Shown piece by piece: positions 36,584-50,180 of a stretch of 64,000 nt of DNA (the first letter of the stretch is position 1; each line of letters begins with the position of its first letter). Origin of the DNA: Pontederia crassipes (Eukaryota > Streptophyta > Magnoliopsida > Commelinales > Pontederiaceae); contig JAUKPH010000029.1 of the NCBI GenBank assembly GCA_030549335.1, positions 1,302,001-1,366,000 of the forward strand, written 5' to 3'. The position numbers and the translations under genes were made by a program. The notes under the pieces are model-generated. The model did not search any database. It had not been told where the DNA came from and was given only the letters and a program-made list of their open reading frames with translations.

Positions 36584-38238
36584 GCTTTCATGCCTGTTGA
36601 TGCATGGTGAGATGATTGGGACGAAAAAATGGACTCGGATGAAAATATTTCGGGGGTGCGAAATTTCGCGCGAGCGCCTTTTACTCTTATTTTTATCCAA
36701 GAAGGTAAAAAAATGCGTAATTTTTGACGCTGTCAAAAGATGCCAAATTTTCGACGCTTTCTTGCCTATTGATGCATGTTGAGATGATTGGCACGAAAAA
36801 ATGGACTCGGATGAATATTTTCCGGGGGTGCGAAATTTCGCGCGCGCCTTTTCCTCGTGTTTTCAGCCAAGAAGGTCAAAAAATGCGGAATTTTTGACGC
36901 TGTCAAAAGATGCCAAATTTTCGACGCTATCGTGCCTGTTGATGCATGGTGAGATGATTGGGACGAAAAAATGGACTCGGATGAAAATTTTCTGGGGGTG
37001 CGAAATTTCGCGTGCGCGCCTTTTACTCGTGTTTTCAGCCAAGAAGGTCAAAAAACGCGCAATTTTTGACGCTATCAAAAGATGCCAAATTTTTTACGCT
37101 TTCGTGCCTGTTGATGCATGGTGAGATGATTGGGACGAAAAAATGGTCTCGGATGAAAATTTTTCGGGGGTGAGAAATTCCGCGCGCGCGCCTTTTACTC
37201 GTGTTTTCAGCCAAGAAGGTAAAAAAATGCGAAATTTTTGACGCTGTCAAAAGATGCCAAATTTTGGACGCTATCGTGCCTGTTGATGCATGGTGAGATG
37301 ATTGGGACGAAAAAATGGACTCGGATGAAAATTTTCTGGGGGTGCGAAATTTTGCGCGCGCGCCTTTTACTCGTGTTTTCAGCCAAGAAGGTCAAAAAAT
37401 GCGAAATTTTTGATGCTGTCAAAAGATGCCAAATTTTCGACGCTTTCGTGCCTGTTGATGGATGGTGAGATGATTGGGATGAAAAAATAGACAAGGATGA
37501 AAATTTTCCGGGGGTGAGAAATTTCGCGCGCGCGCCTTTTACTCGTGTTTTCAGCCAAGAAGGTCAAAAAACATGAAATTTTTTACGCTGTCAAAAGATG
37601 TCAAATTTTCGACGCTATCGTGCCTGCTGATGCATGGTGAGATGATTGGGACGAAAAAATGGACTCGGATGAAAATTTTCCGGGGGTGCGAAATTTCGCG
37701 CGCGCGCCTTTTACTCGTGTTTTCAGCCAAGAAGGTCAAAAAATGCGCAATTTTTGACGCTGTCAAAAGATGCCAAATTTTTGACGCTTTCGTGCCTATT
37801 GATGCATGGTGAGATGATTGGGACGAAAAAATGGACTCGGATGAAAATTTTTCGGGGGTGAGAAATTTCGCGCGCGCCTTTTACTCGTGATTTCAGCCAA
37901 GAAGGTCAAAAAATGCGGAATTTTTGACGCTGTCAAAAGATGCCAAATTTTCGATGCTTTCTTGCCTATTGATGCATGTTGAGATGATTGGGACGAAAAA
38001 ATGGACTCGGATGAAAATTTTCCGGGGGTGCAAAATTTCGCGCGCGCGCCTTTTACTCGTGTTTTTATCCAAGAAGGTCAAAAAATGCGTAATTTTTGAC
38101 GCTGTCAAAAGATGCCAAATTTTTGACGCTTTCGTGCCTATTGATGCATGGTGAGATGATTGGGACGAAAAAATGGACTCGGATAAAAATTTTCCGGGGG
38201 TGCGAAATTTCGCGCGCGCGCCTTTTACTCGTGTTTTC
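36560..38238 (+). repeat. Middle-zone segment repeated 40 monomers downstream, copy 1
   Basis: This segment matches 43440-45118 at offset 6880 bp, exactly 40 x 172. It includes the ttactcttattttt monomer, the gaatattttccgg monomer, the tttctggggg variant and the ttttggacgc variant. Small differences are gcgtgcgcgcc near 37011 and extra T/C changes in the G-run region. The match ends near 38239, where this copy reads ttttcaaccaag. Confidence 0.87.
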
Positions 38239-39824
38239 AACCAAGAAGGTCAAAAAACGCGCAATTTTTGACGCTGTCAAAAGATGCTAAATTTTCGACG
38301 CTTTCGTGCCTATTGATGCATGGTGAGATGATTGGGACGAAAAAATGGACTCGGATGAAAATTTTCCGGGGGTGAGAAATTTCGCGCGCGCGCCTTTTAC
38401 TCGTGTTTTAAGCCAAGAAGGTCAAAAAATGCGAAATTTTTTACGCTGTCAAAAGATGACAAATTTTCGACGCTTTCGTGCCTATTGATGCATGGTGAGA
38501 TGATTGGGACGAAAAAATGCACTCGGATGAAAATTTTCCGGGGGTGAGAAATTTCGCGCGCGCGCCTTTTACTCGTGTTTTCAGCCAAGAAGGTAAAAAA
38601 ATGCGAAATTTTTGACGCTGTCAAAAGATGCCAAATTTTCGACGCTTTCGTGCATGTTGATGCATGGTGAGATGATTGGGATGAAAAAATGGACTCGGAT
38701 GAAAATTTTCCGGGGGTGCGAAATTTCGCGGGCGCGCCTTTTACTCGTGTTTTCAGCCAAGAATGTGAAAAAACGCGAATTTTTTGACGCTGTCAAAAGA
38801 TGCCAAATTTTCGACGCTTTCTTGCCTATTGATGCATGTTGAGATGATTGGCACGAAAAAATGGACTCGGATGAAAATTTTCCGGGGGTGCGAAATTTCG
38901 CGCGCGCGCCTTTTCCTCGTGTTTTCAGACAAGAAGGTAAAAAAATGCGAAAATTTTGACACTGTCAAAAGATGCCAAATTTTCGACGCTATCGTGCCTG
39001 TTGATGCATGGTGAGATGATTGGGATGAAAAAATAGACTCGGATGAAAATTTTCCGGGGGTGAGAAATTTCGCGCGCGCGCCTTTTACTCGTGTTTTCAG
39101 CCAAGAAGGTAAAAAAACATGAAATTTTTGACGCTGTCAAAAGATGCCAAATTTTCGACGCTTTCTTGCCTATTGATGCATGTTGAGATGATTGGCACGA
39201 AAAAATGGACTCGGATGAAAATTTTTCGGGGGTGCGAAATTTCGCGCGCGCGCCTTTTCCTCGTGTTTTCAGCCAAGAAGGTCAAAAAATGCAAAATTTT
39301 TGACGCTGTCAAAAGATGCCAAATTTTCGACGCTATCGTGCCTGTTGATGCATGGTGAGATGATTGGGACGAAAAAATGGACTCGGATGAAAATTTTCCG
39401 GGGGTGAGAAATTCCGCGCGCGCGCCTTTTACTCGTGTTTTCAGCCAAGAAGGTAAAAAAATGCGAAATTTTTGACGCTGTCAAAAGATGCCAAATTTTC
39501 GACGCTATCGTGCCTGTTGATGCATGGTGAGATGATTGGGACGAAAAAATGGACTCGGATGAAAATTTTCCGGGGGTGCGAAATTTCGCGCGCGCGCCTT
39601 TTACTCGTGTTTTCAGCCAAGAAGGTCAAAAAATGCGAAATTTTTGATGCTGTCAAAAGATGCCAAATTTTCGACGCTTTCGTGCCTGTTGATGGATGGT
39701 GAGATGATTGGGATGAAAAAATAGACAAGGATGAAAATTTTCCGGGGGTGAGAAATTTCGCGCGCGCGCCTTTTACTCGTGTTTTCAGCCAAGAAGGTAA
39801 AAAAACATGAAAATTTTTGACGCT
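38239..39824 (+). repeat. Middle zone: monomers related to block C and the 31-34 kb segment
   Basis: This is satellite only. The monomer order from about 38780 (ttcctcg and aacatgaaa types, tttttcgggg, gatggatgg) resembles 33090-34030, with its own changes such as ttttcagacaag near 38927 and gcgaattttttgacg near 38776. A single extra A at 39808-39811 in this run fuses reading frames and creates the longest open frame of the window (39441-40157, minus strand). Confidence 0.8.
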
Positions 39825-41202
39825 GTCAAAAGATGCCAAATTTTCGACGCTTTCTTGCCTATTGATGCATGTTGAGATGATTGGCACGAAAAAATGGACT
39901 CGGATGAAAATTTTTCGGGGGTGCGAAATTTCGCGCGCGCGCCTTTTCCTCGTGTTTTCAGCCAAGAAGGTCAAAAAATGCAAAATTTTTGACGCTGTCA
40001 AAAGATGCCAAATTTTCGACGCTATCGTGCCTGTTGATGCATGGTGAGATGATTGGGACGAAAAAATGGACTCGGATGAAAATTTTTCGGGGGTGCGAAA
40101 TTTCGCGCGCGCGCCTTTTACTCGTGTTTTCAGCCAAGAAGGTAAAAAAATGCGCAATTTTTGACGCTATCAAAAGCTGCCAAATTTTCGATGCTTTCTT
40201 GCCTGTTGATGCATGGTGAGATGATTGGGACGAAAAAATGGACTCGGATGAAAATTTTCCGGGGGTGCGAAATTTCGTGCGCGCGCCTTTTACTCGTGTT
40301 TTTATCCAAGAAGGTCAAAAAATGCGTAATTTTTGACGCTGTCAAAAGATGCCAAATTTTCGACGCTATCGTGTCTGTTGATGCATGGTGAGATGATTGG
40401 GACGAAAAAATGGACTCGGATGAAAATTTTCCGGGGGTGCGAAATTTCGCGCGCGCGCCTTTTACTCGTGTTTTCAGCCAAGAAGGTCAAAAAATGCGAA
40501 ATTTTTGATGCTGTCAAAAGATGCCAAATTTTCGACGCTTTCGTGCCTGTTGATGGATGGTGAGATGATTGGGATGAAAAAATAGAGTCGGATGAAAATT
40601 TTCCGGGGGTGAGAAATTTCGCGCGCGCGCCTTTTACTCGTGTTTTCAGCCAAGAAGGTCAAAAAACATGAAATTTTTTACGTTGTCAAAAGATGTCAAA
40701 TTTTCGACGCTATCGTGCCTGTTGATGCATGGTGAGATGATTGGGACGAAAAAATGGACTCGGATGAAAATTTTCCGGGGGTGCGAAATTTCGCGCGTGC
40801 GCCTTTTACTCGTGTTTTCAGCCAAGAATGTCAAAAAAACGCGAAATTTTTGACGCTGTCAAAAGATGCCAAATTTTCGACGCTTTCTTGCCTATTGATG
40901 CATGTTGAGATGATTGGCACGAAAAAATGGACTCGGATGAAAATTTTCCGGGGGTGCGAAATTTCGCGCGCGCGCCTTTTCCTCGTGTTTTCAGCTAAGA
41001 AGGTGAAAAAATGCGAAAATTTTGACACTGTCAAAAGATGCCAAATTTTCGACGCTATCGTGCCTGTTGATGCATGGTGAGATGATTGGGATGAAAAAAT
41101 AGACTCGGATGAAAATTTTTCGGGGGTGAGAAATTTCGCAGCGCGCGCCTTTTACTCGTGTTTTCAACCAAGAAGGTCAAAAAACATGAAATTTTTGACG
41201 CT
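39825..41202 (+). repeat. 8-monomer local duplication, copy 1 (1378 bp)
   Basis: From 39825 the monomer order repeats 1378 bp later for about 1 kb. Differences include gttgatgcatgg near 40380 against gttgttgcatgg near 41758, and gaaatttcgtgcgcg near 40271 against gaaatttcgcgcgcg in copy 2. The block continues past the repeated part with a gcgtgcgcc monomer near 40795. Confidence 0.85.
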
Positions 41203-42198
41203 GTCAAAAGATGCCAAATTTTCGACGCTTTCTTGCCTATTGATGCATGTTGAGATGATTGGCACGAAAAAATGGACTCGGATGAAAATTTTTCGGGGGT
41301 GCGAAATTTCGCGCGCGCGCCTTTTCCTCGTGTTTTCAGCCAAGAAGGTCAAAAAATGCGAAATTTTTGACGCTGTCAAAAGATGCCAAATTTTCGACGC
41401 TATCGTGCCTGTTGATGCATGGTGAGATGATTGGGACGAAAAAATGGACTCGGATGAAAATTTTTCGGGGGTGCGAAATTTCGCGCGCGCGCCTTTTACT
41501 CGTGTTTTCAGCCAAGAAGGTAAAAAAATGCGCAATTTTTGACGCTATCAAAAGCTGCCAAATTTTCGATGCTTTCTTGCCTGTTGATGCATGGTGAGAT
41601 GATTGGGACGAAAAAATGGACTCGGATGAAAATTTTCCGGGGGTGCGAAATTTCGCGCGCGCGCCTTTTACTCGTGTTTTTATCCAAGAAGGTCAAAAAA
41701 TGCGTAATTTTTGACGCTGTCAAAAGATGCCAAATTTTCGACGCTATCGTGCCTGTTGTTGCATGGTGAGATGATTGGGACGAAAAAATGGACTCGGATG
41801 AAAATTTTCCGGGGGTGCGAAATTTCGCGCGCGCGCCTTTTACTCGTGTTTTCAGCCAAGAAGGTCAAAAAATGCGAAATTTTTGATGCTGTCAAAAGAT
41901 GCCAAATTTTCGACGCTTTCGTGCCTGTTGATGGATGGTGAGATGATTGGGATGAAAAAATAGAGTCGGATGAAAATTTTCCGGGGGTGAGAAATTTCGC
42001 GCGCGCGCCTTTTACTCGTGTTTTCAGCCAAGAAGGTCAAAAAACATGAAATTTTTTACGTTGTCAAAAGATGTCAAATTTTCGACGCTATCGTGCCTGT
42101 TGATGCATGGTGAGATGATTGGGACGAAAAAATGGACTCGGATGAAAATTTTCCGGGGGTGCGAAATTTCGCGCGCGCGCCTTTTACTCGTGTTTTCA
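41203..42198 (+). repeat. 8-monomer local duplication, copy 2 (partial)
   Basis: This copy matches 39825-40820 at offset 1378. It ends where copy 1 has the gcgtgcgcc monomer. Sequence around 40646-41550 is echoed at 45804-46710 (offset about 5158, 30 monomers less 2). Sequence around 42100-43060 is echoed at 46912-47870 (offset 4812, 28 monomers less 4). The second pair lies two monomers closer, which implies a two-monomer difference between them. Confidence 0.83.
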
Positions 42199-43439
42199 GC
42201 CAAGAAGGTCAAAAAATGCGAAATTTTTGATGCTGTCAAAAGATGCCAAATTTTCGACGCTTTCGTGCCTGTTGATGGATGGTGAGATGATTGGGATGAA
42301 AAAATAGACTCGGATGAAAATTTTCCGGGGGTGAGAAATTTCCCGCGCGCGCCTTTTACTCGTGTTTTCAGCCAAGAAGGTCAAAAAACATGAAATTTTT
42401 TACGCTGTCAAAAGATGTCAAATTTTCGACGCTATCGTGCCTGTTGATGCATGGTGAGATGATTGGGACGAAAAAATGGACTCGGATGAAAATTTTCCGG
42501 GGGTGCGAAATTTCGCGCGCGCGCCTTTTACTCGTGTTTTCAGCCAAGAAGGTCAAAAAACGCGCAATTTTTGACGCTATCAAAAGATGCCAAATTTTCG
42601 ACGCTTTCTTGCCTATTGATGCATGTTGAGATGATTGGGACGAAAAAATGGACTCGGATGAAAATTTTCCCGGGGTGCAAAATTTCGCGCGCGCGCCTTT
42701 TACTCGTGTTTTTATCCAAGAAGGTCAAAAAATGCGTAATTTTTGACGTTGTCAAAAGATGCCAAAATTTTGACGCTTTCGTGCCTATTGATGCATGGTG
42801 AGATGATTGGGACGAAAAAATGGACTCGGATAAAAATTTTCCGGGGGTGCGAAATTTCGCGCGCGCGCCTTTTACTCGTGTTTTCAGCCAAGAAGGTCAA
42901 AAAACGCGCAATTTTTTACGCTGTCAAAAGATGCTAAATTTTCGACGCCTTCGTGCCTATTGATGCATGGTGAGATGATTGGGACGAAAAAATGGACTAG
43001 GATGAAAATTTTCCGGGGGTGAGAAATTTCGCGCGCGCGCCTTTTACTCGTGTTTTCAGCCAAGAAGGTCAAAAAAATGCAAAATTTTTGACGCTGTCAA
43101 AAGATGCCAAATTTTCGACGCTTTCGTTCCTATTGATGCATGGTGAGATGATTGGGACGAAAAAATGGACTCGGATGAAAATTTTCCGGGGGTGAGAAAT
43201 TTCGCGCGCGCGCCTTTTACTCGTGTTTTCAGCCAAGAAGGTAAAAAAATGCGAAATTTTTAACGCTGTCAAAAGATGCCAAACTTTCGACGCTTTCGTG
43301 CCTGTTGATGCATGGTGAGATGATTGGGACGAAAAAATGGACTCGGATGAAAATTTTCCGGGGGTGCGAAATTTCGCGCACGTGCCTTTTAATCGTGTTT
43401 TCAGCGAAGAAGGTCAAAAAATGCGAAATTTTTGACGCT
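42199..43439 (+). repeat. Middle zone: monomers shared with 46.9-47.9 kb
   Basis: This is satellite only. Linked rare variants make the correspondence clear: a ttcccgcgcgcgcc CG-tract variant near 42343 and 47153, a ttttcccgggg variant near 42667 and 47479, cttcgtgcc for tttcgtgcc near 42949 and 47761, and ggactagg near 42997 and 47809. The gcgcacgtgcc monomer near 43376 contains CACGTG and recurs near 8796, 30628, 33034 and 34755. Confidence 0.82.
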
Positions 43440-45118
43440 GTCAAAAGATGCCAAATTTTCGACGCTTTCATGCCTGTTGATGCATGGTGAGATGATTGGG
43501 ACGAAAAAATGGACTCGGATGAAAATATTCCGGGGGTGCGAAATTTCGCGCGAGCGCCTTTTACTCTTATTTTTATCCAAGAAGGTCAAAAAATGCGTAA
43601 TTTTTGACGCTGTCAAAAGATGCCAAATTTTCGACGCTTTCTTGCCTATTGATGCATGTTGAGATGATTGGCACGAAAAAATGGACTCGGATGAATATTT
43701 TCCGGGGGTGCGAAATTTCGCGCGCGCCTTTTCCTCGTGTTTTCAGCCAAGAAGGTCAAAAAATGCGGAATTTTTGACGCTGTCAAAAGATGCCAAATTT
43801 TCGACGCTATCGTGCCTGTTGATGCATGGTGAGATGATTGGGACGAAAAAATGGACTCGGATGAAAATTTTCTGGGGGTGCGAAATTTCGCGCGCGCGCC
43901 TTTTACTCGTGTTTTCAGCCAAGAAGGTCAAAAAACGCGCAATTTTTGACGCTATCAAAAGATGCCAAATTTTTTACGCTTTCGTGCCTGTTGATGCATG
44001 GTGAGATGATTGGGACGAAAAAATGGTCTCGGATGAAAATTTTCCGGGGGTGAGAAATTCCGCGCGCGCGCCTTTTACTCGTGTTTTCAGCCAAGAAGGT
44101 AAAAAAATGCGAAATTTTTGACGCTGTCAAAAGATGCCAAATTTTGGACGCTATCGTGCCTGTTGATGCATGGTGAGATGATTGGGACGAAAAAATGGAC
44201 TCGGATGAAAATTTTCCGGGGGTGCGAAATTTTGCGCGCGCGCCTTTTACTCGTGTTTTCAGCCAAGAAGGTCAAAAAATGCGAAATTTTTGATGCTGTC
44301 AAAAGATGCCAAATTTTCGACGCTTTCGTGCCTGTTGATGGATGGTGAGATGATTGGGATGAAAAAATAGACAAGGATGAAAATTTTCCGGGGGTGAGAA
44401 ATTTCGCGCGCGCGCCTTTTACTCGTGTTTTCAGCCAAGAAGGTCAAAAAACATGAAATTTTTTACGCTGTCAAAAGATGTCAAATTTTCGACGCTATCG
44501 TGCCTGCTGATGCATGGTGAGATGATTGGGACGAAAAAATGGACTCGGATGAAAATTTTCCGGGGGTGCGAAATTTCGCGCGCGCGCCTTTTACTCGTGT
44601 TTTCAGCCAAGAAGGTCAAAAAATGCGCAATTTTTGACGCTGTCAAAAGATGCCAAATTTTCGACGCTTTCGTGCCTATTGATGCATGGTGAGATGATTG
44701 GGACGAAAAAATGGACTCGGATGAAAATTTTTCGGGGGTGAGAAATTTCGCGCGCGCCTTTTACTCGTGATTTCAGCCAAGAAGGTCAAAAAATGCGGAA
44801 TTTTTGACGCTGTCAAAAGATGCCAAATTTTCGATGCTTTCTTGCCTATTGATGCATGTTGAGATGATTGGGACGAAAAAATGGACTCGGATGAAAATTT
44901 TCCGGGGGTGCAAAATTTCGCGCGCGCGCCTTTTACTCGTGTTTTTATCCAAGAAGGTCAAAAAATGCGTAATTTTTGACGCTGTCAAAAGATGCCAAAT
45001 TTTTGACGCTTTCGTGCCTATTGATGCATGGTGAGATGATTGGGACGAAAAAATGGACTCGGATAAAAATTTTCCGGGGGTGCGAAATTTCGCGCGCGCG
45101 CCTTTTACTCGTGTTTTC
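43440..45118 (+). repeat. Middle-zone segment repeated 40 monomers downstream, copy 2
   Basis: This is the second copy of 36560-38238. Its upstream neighbour is a gcgcacgtgcc monomer rather than the monomer with the 27 bp duplication, so the 27 bp event or the block boundary falls right at the left edge. Downstream it runs into a different monomer (ttttcagccaag with gaaattttt). Confidence 0.85.
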
Positions 45119-48100
45119 AGCCAAGAAGGTAAAAAAATGCGAAATTTTTGACGCTGTCAAAAGATGCCAAATTTTGGACGCTATTGTGCCTGTTGATGCA
45201 TGGTGAGATGATTGGGACGAAAAAATGGACTCGGATGAAAATTTTCCGGGGGTGCAAAATTTCGCGCGCGCGCCTTTTACTCGTGTTTTCAGCCAAGTAG
45301 GTAAAAAAATGCGAAATTTTTGATGCTGTCAAAAGATGCCAAATTTTCGACGCTTTCGTGCCTGTTGATGGATGGTGAGATGATTGGGATGAAAAATAGA
45401 CAAGGATTAAAATTTTCCGGGGGTGAGAAATTTCGCGCGCTCGCCTTTTACTCGTGTTTTCAGCCAAGAAGGTCAAAAAACATGAAATTTTTTACGCTGT
45501 CAAAAGATGTCAAATTTTCGACGCTATCGTGCCTGTTGATGCATGGTGAGATGATTGGGACGAAAAAATGGACTCGGATGAAAATTTTCCGGGGGTGCGA
45601 AATTTCGCGCGCGCGCCTTTTACTCGTGTTTTCAGCCAAGAAGGTCAAAAAATGCGAAATTTTTGATGCTGTCAAAAGATGCCAAATTTTCGACGCTTTT
45701 GTGCCTGTTGATGGATGGTGAGATGATTGGGATGAAAAAATAGAGTCGGATGAAAATTTTCCGGGGGTGAGAAATTTCGCGCGCGCGCCTTTTACTCGTG
45801 TTTTCAACCAAGAAGGTCAAAAAACATGAAATTTTTTACGTTGTCAAAAGATGTCAAATTTTCGACGCTATCGTGGCTGTTGATGCATGGTGAGATGATT
45901 GGGACGAAAAAATGGACTCGGATGAAAATTTTCCGGGGGTGCGAAATTTCGCGCGCGCGCCTTTTACTCGTGTTTTCAGCCAAGAATGTCAAAAAAACGC
46001 GAAATTTTTGACGCTGTCAAAAGATGCCAAATTTTCGACGCTTTCTTGCCTATTGATGCATGTTGAGATGATTGGCACGAAAAAATGGACTCGGATGAAA
46101 ATTTTCCGGGGGTGCGAAATTTCGCGCGCGCGCCTTTTCCTCGTGTTTTCAGCTAAGAAGGTGAAAAAATGCGAAAATTTTGACACTGTCAAAAGATGCC
46201 AAATTTTCGACGCTATCGTGCCTGTTGATGCATGGTGAGATGATTGGGATGAAAAAATAGACTCGGATGAAAATTTTTCGGGGGTGAGAAATTTCGCGCG
46301 CGCGCCTTTTACTCGTGTTTTCAACCAAGAAGGTCAAAAAACATGAAATTTTTGACGCTGTCAAAAGATGCCAAATTTTCGACGCTTTCTTGCCTATTGA
46401 TGCATGTTGAGATGATTGGCACGAAAAAATGGACTCGGATGAAAATTTTTCGGGGGTGCGAAATTTCGCGCGCGCGCCTTTTCCTCGTGTTTTCAGCCAA
46501 GAAGGTCAAAAAATGCGAAATTTTTGACGCTGTCAAAAGATGCCAAATTTTCGACGCTATCGTGCCTGTTGATGCATGGTGAGATGATTGGGACGAAAAA
46601 ATGGACTCGGATGAAAATTTTTCGGGGGTGCGAAATTTCGCGCGCGCGCCTTTTACTCGTGTTTTCAGCCAAGAAGGTCAAAAAATGCGCAATTTTTGAC
46701 GCTATCAAAAGCTGCCAAATTTTCGATGCTTTCTTGCCTGTTGATGCATGGTGAGATGATTGGGACGAAAAATGGACTCGGATGAAAATTTTCCGGGGGT
46801 GCGAAATTTCGCGCGCGCGCCTTTTACTCGTGTTTTTATCCAAGAAGGTCAAAAAATGCGTAATTTTTTACGCTGTCAAAAGATGCCAAATTTTCGACGC
46901 TATCGTGCCTGTTGATGCATGGTGAGATGATTGGGACGAAAAAATGGACTCGGATGAAAATTTTCCGGGGGTGCGAAATTTCGCGCGCGCGCCTTTTACT
47001 CGTGTTTTCAGCCAAGAAGGTCAAAAAATGCGAAATTTTTGATGCTGTCAAAAGATGCCAAATTTTCGACGCTTTCGTGCCTGTTGATGGATGGTGAGAT
47101 GATTGGGATGAAAAAATAGACTCGGATGAAAATTTTCCGGGGGTGAGAAATTTCCCGCGCGCGCCTTTTACTCGTGTTTTCAGCCAAGAAGGTCAAAAAA
47201 CATGAAATTTTTTACGCTGTCAAAAGATGTCAAATTTTCGACGCTATCGTGCCTGTTGATGCATGGTGAGATGATTGGGACGAAAAAATGGACTCGGATG
47301 AAAATTTTCCGGGGGTGCGAAATTTCGCGCGCGCGCCTTTTACTCGTGTTTTCAGCCAAGAAGGTCAAAAAACGTGCAATTTTTGACGCTATGAAAAGAT
47401 GCCAAATTTTCGACGCTTTCTTGCCTATTGATGCATGTTGAGATGATTGGGACGAAAAAATGGACTCGGATGAAAATTTTCCCGGGGTGCAAAATTTCGC
47501 GCGCGCGCCTTTTACTCGTGTTTTTATCCAAGAAGGTCAAAAAATGCGTAATTTTTGACGTTGTCAAAAGATGCCAAAATTTCGACGCTTTCGTGCCTAT
47601 TGATGCATGGTGAGATGATTGGGACGAAAAAATGGACTCGGATAAAAATTTTCCGGGGGTGCGAAATTTCGCGCGCGCGCCTTTTACTCGTGTTTTCAGC
47701 CAAGAAGGTCAAAAAACGCGCAATTTTTTACGCTGTCAAAAGATGCTAAATTTTCGACGCCTTCGTGCCTATTGATGCATGGTGAGATGATTGGGACGAA
47801 AAAATGGACTAGGATGAAAATTTTCCGGGGGTGAGAAATTTCGCGCGCGCGCCTTTTACTCGTGTTTTCATCCAAGAAGGTCAAAAAATGCAAAATTTTT
47901 GACGCTGTCAAAAGATGCCAAATTTTCGACTCTTTCGTGCCTATTGATGCATGGTGAGATGATTGGGACGAAAAAATGGACTCGGATGAAAATTTTCCGG
48001 GGGTGCGAAATTTCGCGCGCGCGCCTTTTACTCGTGTTTTCAGCCAAGAAGGTAAAAAAATGCGAAATTTTTGACGCTGTCAAAAGATGCCAAATTTTCG

Positions 48101-48900
48101 ACGCTTTCGTGCCTGTTGATGCATGGTGAGATGATTGGGATGAAAAAATGGACTCGGATGAAAATTTTCCAGGGGTGCGAAATTTCGCGGGCACGCCTTT
48201 TACTCGTGTTTTCAGCCAAGAATGTCAAAAAAACGCGAAATTTTTGACGCTGTCAAAAGATGCCAAATTTTCGACGCTTTCGTGCCTATTGATGCATGGT
48301 GAGATGATTGGGACGAAAAAATGGACTCGGATGAAAATTTTCCGGGGGTGAGAAATTTCGCGCGCGCGCCTTTTACTCGTGTTTTCAGCCAAGAAGGTAA
48401 AAAAATGCGGAATTTTTGATGCTGTCAAAAGATGCCAAATTTTCGACGCTATCGTGCCTGTTGATGCATGGTGAGATGATTGGGACGAAAAAATGGACTC
48501 GGATGAAAATTTTTCGGGGGTGCGAAATTTCGCGCGCGCGCCTTTTACTCGTGTTTTCAGCCAAGAAGGTAAAAAAATGCGCAATTTTTGACGCTATCAA
48601 AAGCTGCCAAATTTTCGACGCTTTCTTGCCTGTTGATGCATGGTGAGATGATTGGGACGAAAAAATGGACTCGGATGAAAATTTTCCGGGGGTGCGAAAT
48701 TTCGCGCGCGCGCCTTTTACTCGTGTTTTTATCCAAGAAGGTCAAAAAATGCGTAATTTTTGACGCTGTCAAAAGATGCCAAATTTTCGACGCTATCGTG
48801 CCTGTTGATGCATGGTGAGATGATTGGGACGAAAAAATGGACTCGGATGAAAATTTTCCGGGGGTGCGAAATTTCGCGCGCGCGCCTTTTACTCGTGTTT
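45119..48900 (+). repeat. Middle zone, right part: mosaic with single-base-deleted monomers
   Basis: This is satellite only. It contains echoes of 40.6-41.5 kb (at 45.8-46.7 kb) and of 42.1-43.1 kb (at 46.9-47.9 kb). Single-base losses in A-runs, gatgaaaaatagac near 45391 and gacgaaaaatgg near 46765, give 171 bp monomers. Other private changes are aagtaggtaaa near 45296, cgctcgcc near 45438, gctatgaaaag near 47389 and gactctttcg near 47928. Confidence 0.8.
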
Positions 48901-50150
48901 TCAGCCAAGAAGGTCAAAAAACATGAAATTTTTGATGCTGTCAAAAGATGTCAAATTTTCGACGCTATCGTACCTGTTGATGCATGGTGAGATGATTGGG
49001 ACGAAAAAATGGACTCGGATGAAAATTTTCCGGGGGTGCGAAATTTTGCGCGCGCGCCTTTTACTCGTGTTTTCAGCCAAGAAGGTCAAAAAATGCGAAA
49101 TTTTTGACGCTGTCAAAGGATGCCAAATTTTCGACGCTTTCGTGCCTATTGATGCATGGTGAGATGATTGGGACGAAAAAATGGACTCGGATGAAAATTT
49201 TCCGGGGGTGAGAAATTTCGCGCGCGCGCCTTTTACTCGTGTTTTCAGCCAAGAAGGTCAAAAAATGCGGAATTTTTTACGCTGTCAAAAGATGCCAAAT
49301 TTTTGACGCTATCGTGCCTGTTGATGCATGGTGAGATGATTGGGACGAAAAAATGGACTCGGATGAAAATTTTCCGGGGGTGCGAAATTTCGCGCGCGCG
49401 CCTTTTACTCGTGTTTTCAGCCAAGAAGGTCAAAAAATGCGAAATTTTTGATGCTGTCAAAAGATGCCAAATTTTCGACGCTTTCGTCCCTGTTGATGGA
49501 TGGTGAGATGATTGGGATGAAAAAATAGACTCGGATGAAAATTTTCCGGGGGTGAGAAATTTCGCGCGCGCGCCTTTTACTCGTGTTTTCAGCCAAGAAG
49601 GTCAAAAAACATGAAATTTTTTACACTGTCAAAAGATGTCAAATTATCGACGCTATCGTGCCTGTTGATGCATGGTGAGATGATTGGGACGAAAAAATGG
49701 ACTCGGATGAAAATTTTTCGGGGGTGCGAAATTTCGCGCGCGCGCCTTTTACTCGTGTTTTCAGCCAAGAAGGTAAAAAAACGCGCAATTTTTGACGCTG
49801 TCAAAAGATGCCAAATTTTCGACGCTTTCGTGCCTATTGATGCATGGTGAGATGATTGGGACGAAAAAATGGACTCGGATGAAAATTTTCCGGGGGTGAG
49901 AAATTTCGCGCGCGCGCCTTTTACTCGTGTTTTCAGCCAAGAAGGTCAAAAAATGCGGAATTTTTGACGCTGTCAAAAGATGCCAAATTTTCGACGCTTT
50001 GTTGCCTATTGATGCATGTTGAGATGATTGGGACGAAAAAATGGACTCGGATGAAAATTTTCCGGGGGTGCGAAATTTCGCGCGCGCGCCTTTTACTCGT
50101 ATTTTTATCCAAGAAGGTCAAAAAATGCGTAATTTTTGACGCTGTCAAAA
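48901..50150 (+). repeat. Segment also present inside the right-hand 22-mer HOR
   Basis: This segment matches 53194-54440 at an offset of about 4293 bp (25 monomers less 7), and the equivalent places in later 22-mer units (56973 onward). It is a diverged forerunner of part of the 22-mer: it shares gtcaaaggatgcc, the gtacctgttg monomer and gtcaaattatcgacg. It also has private changes such as cgtccctg near 49486 and gctttgttgcc near 49998. Confidence 0.83.
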
Positions 50151-50180
50151 GATGCCAAATTTTCGACGCTTTCGTGCCTA

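Noticed and set aside
39441..40157. A 238-codon open frame on the minus strand, the longest in the window
   Set aside because: It is stitched from several monomers in different frames. A single extra A at 39808-39811 carries the reading across. The same monomers elsewhere are closed. There is no start context, codon bias or recognisable domain.
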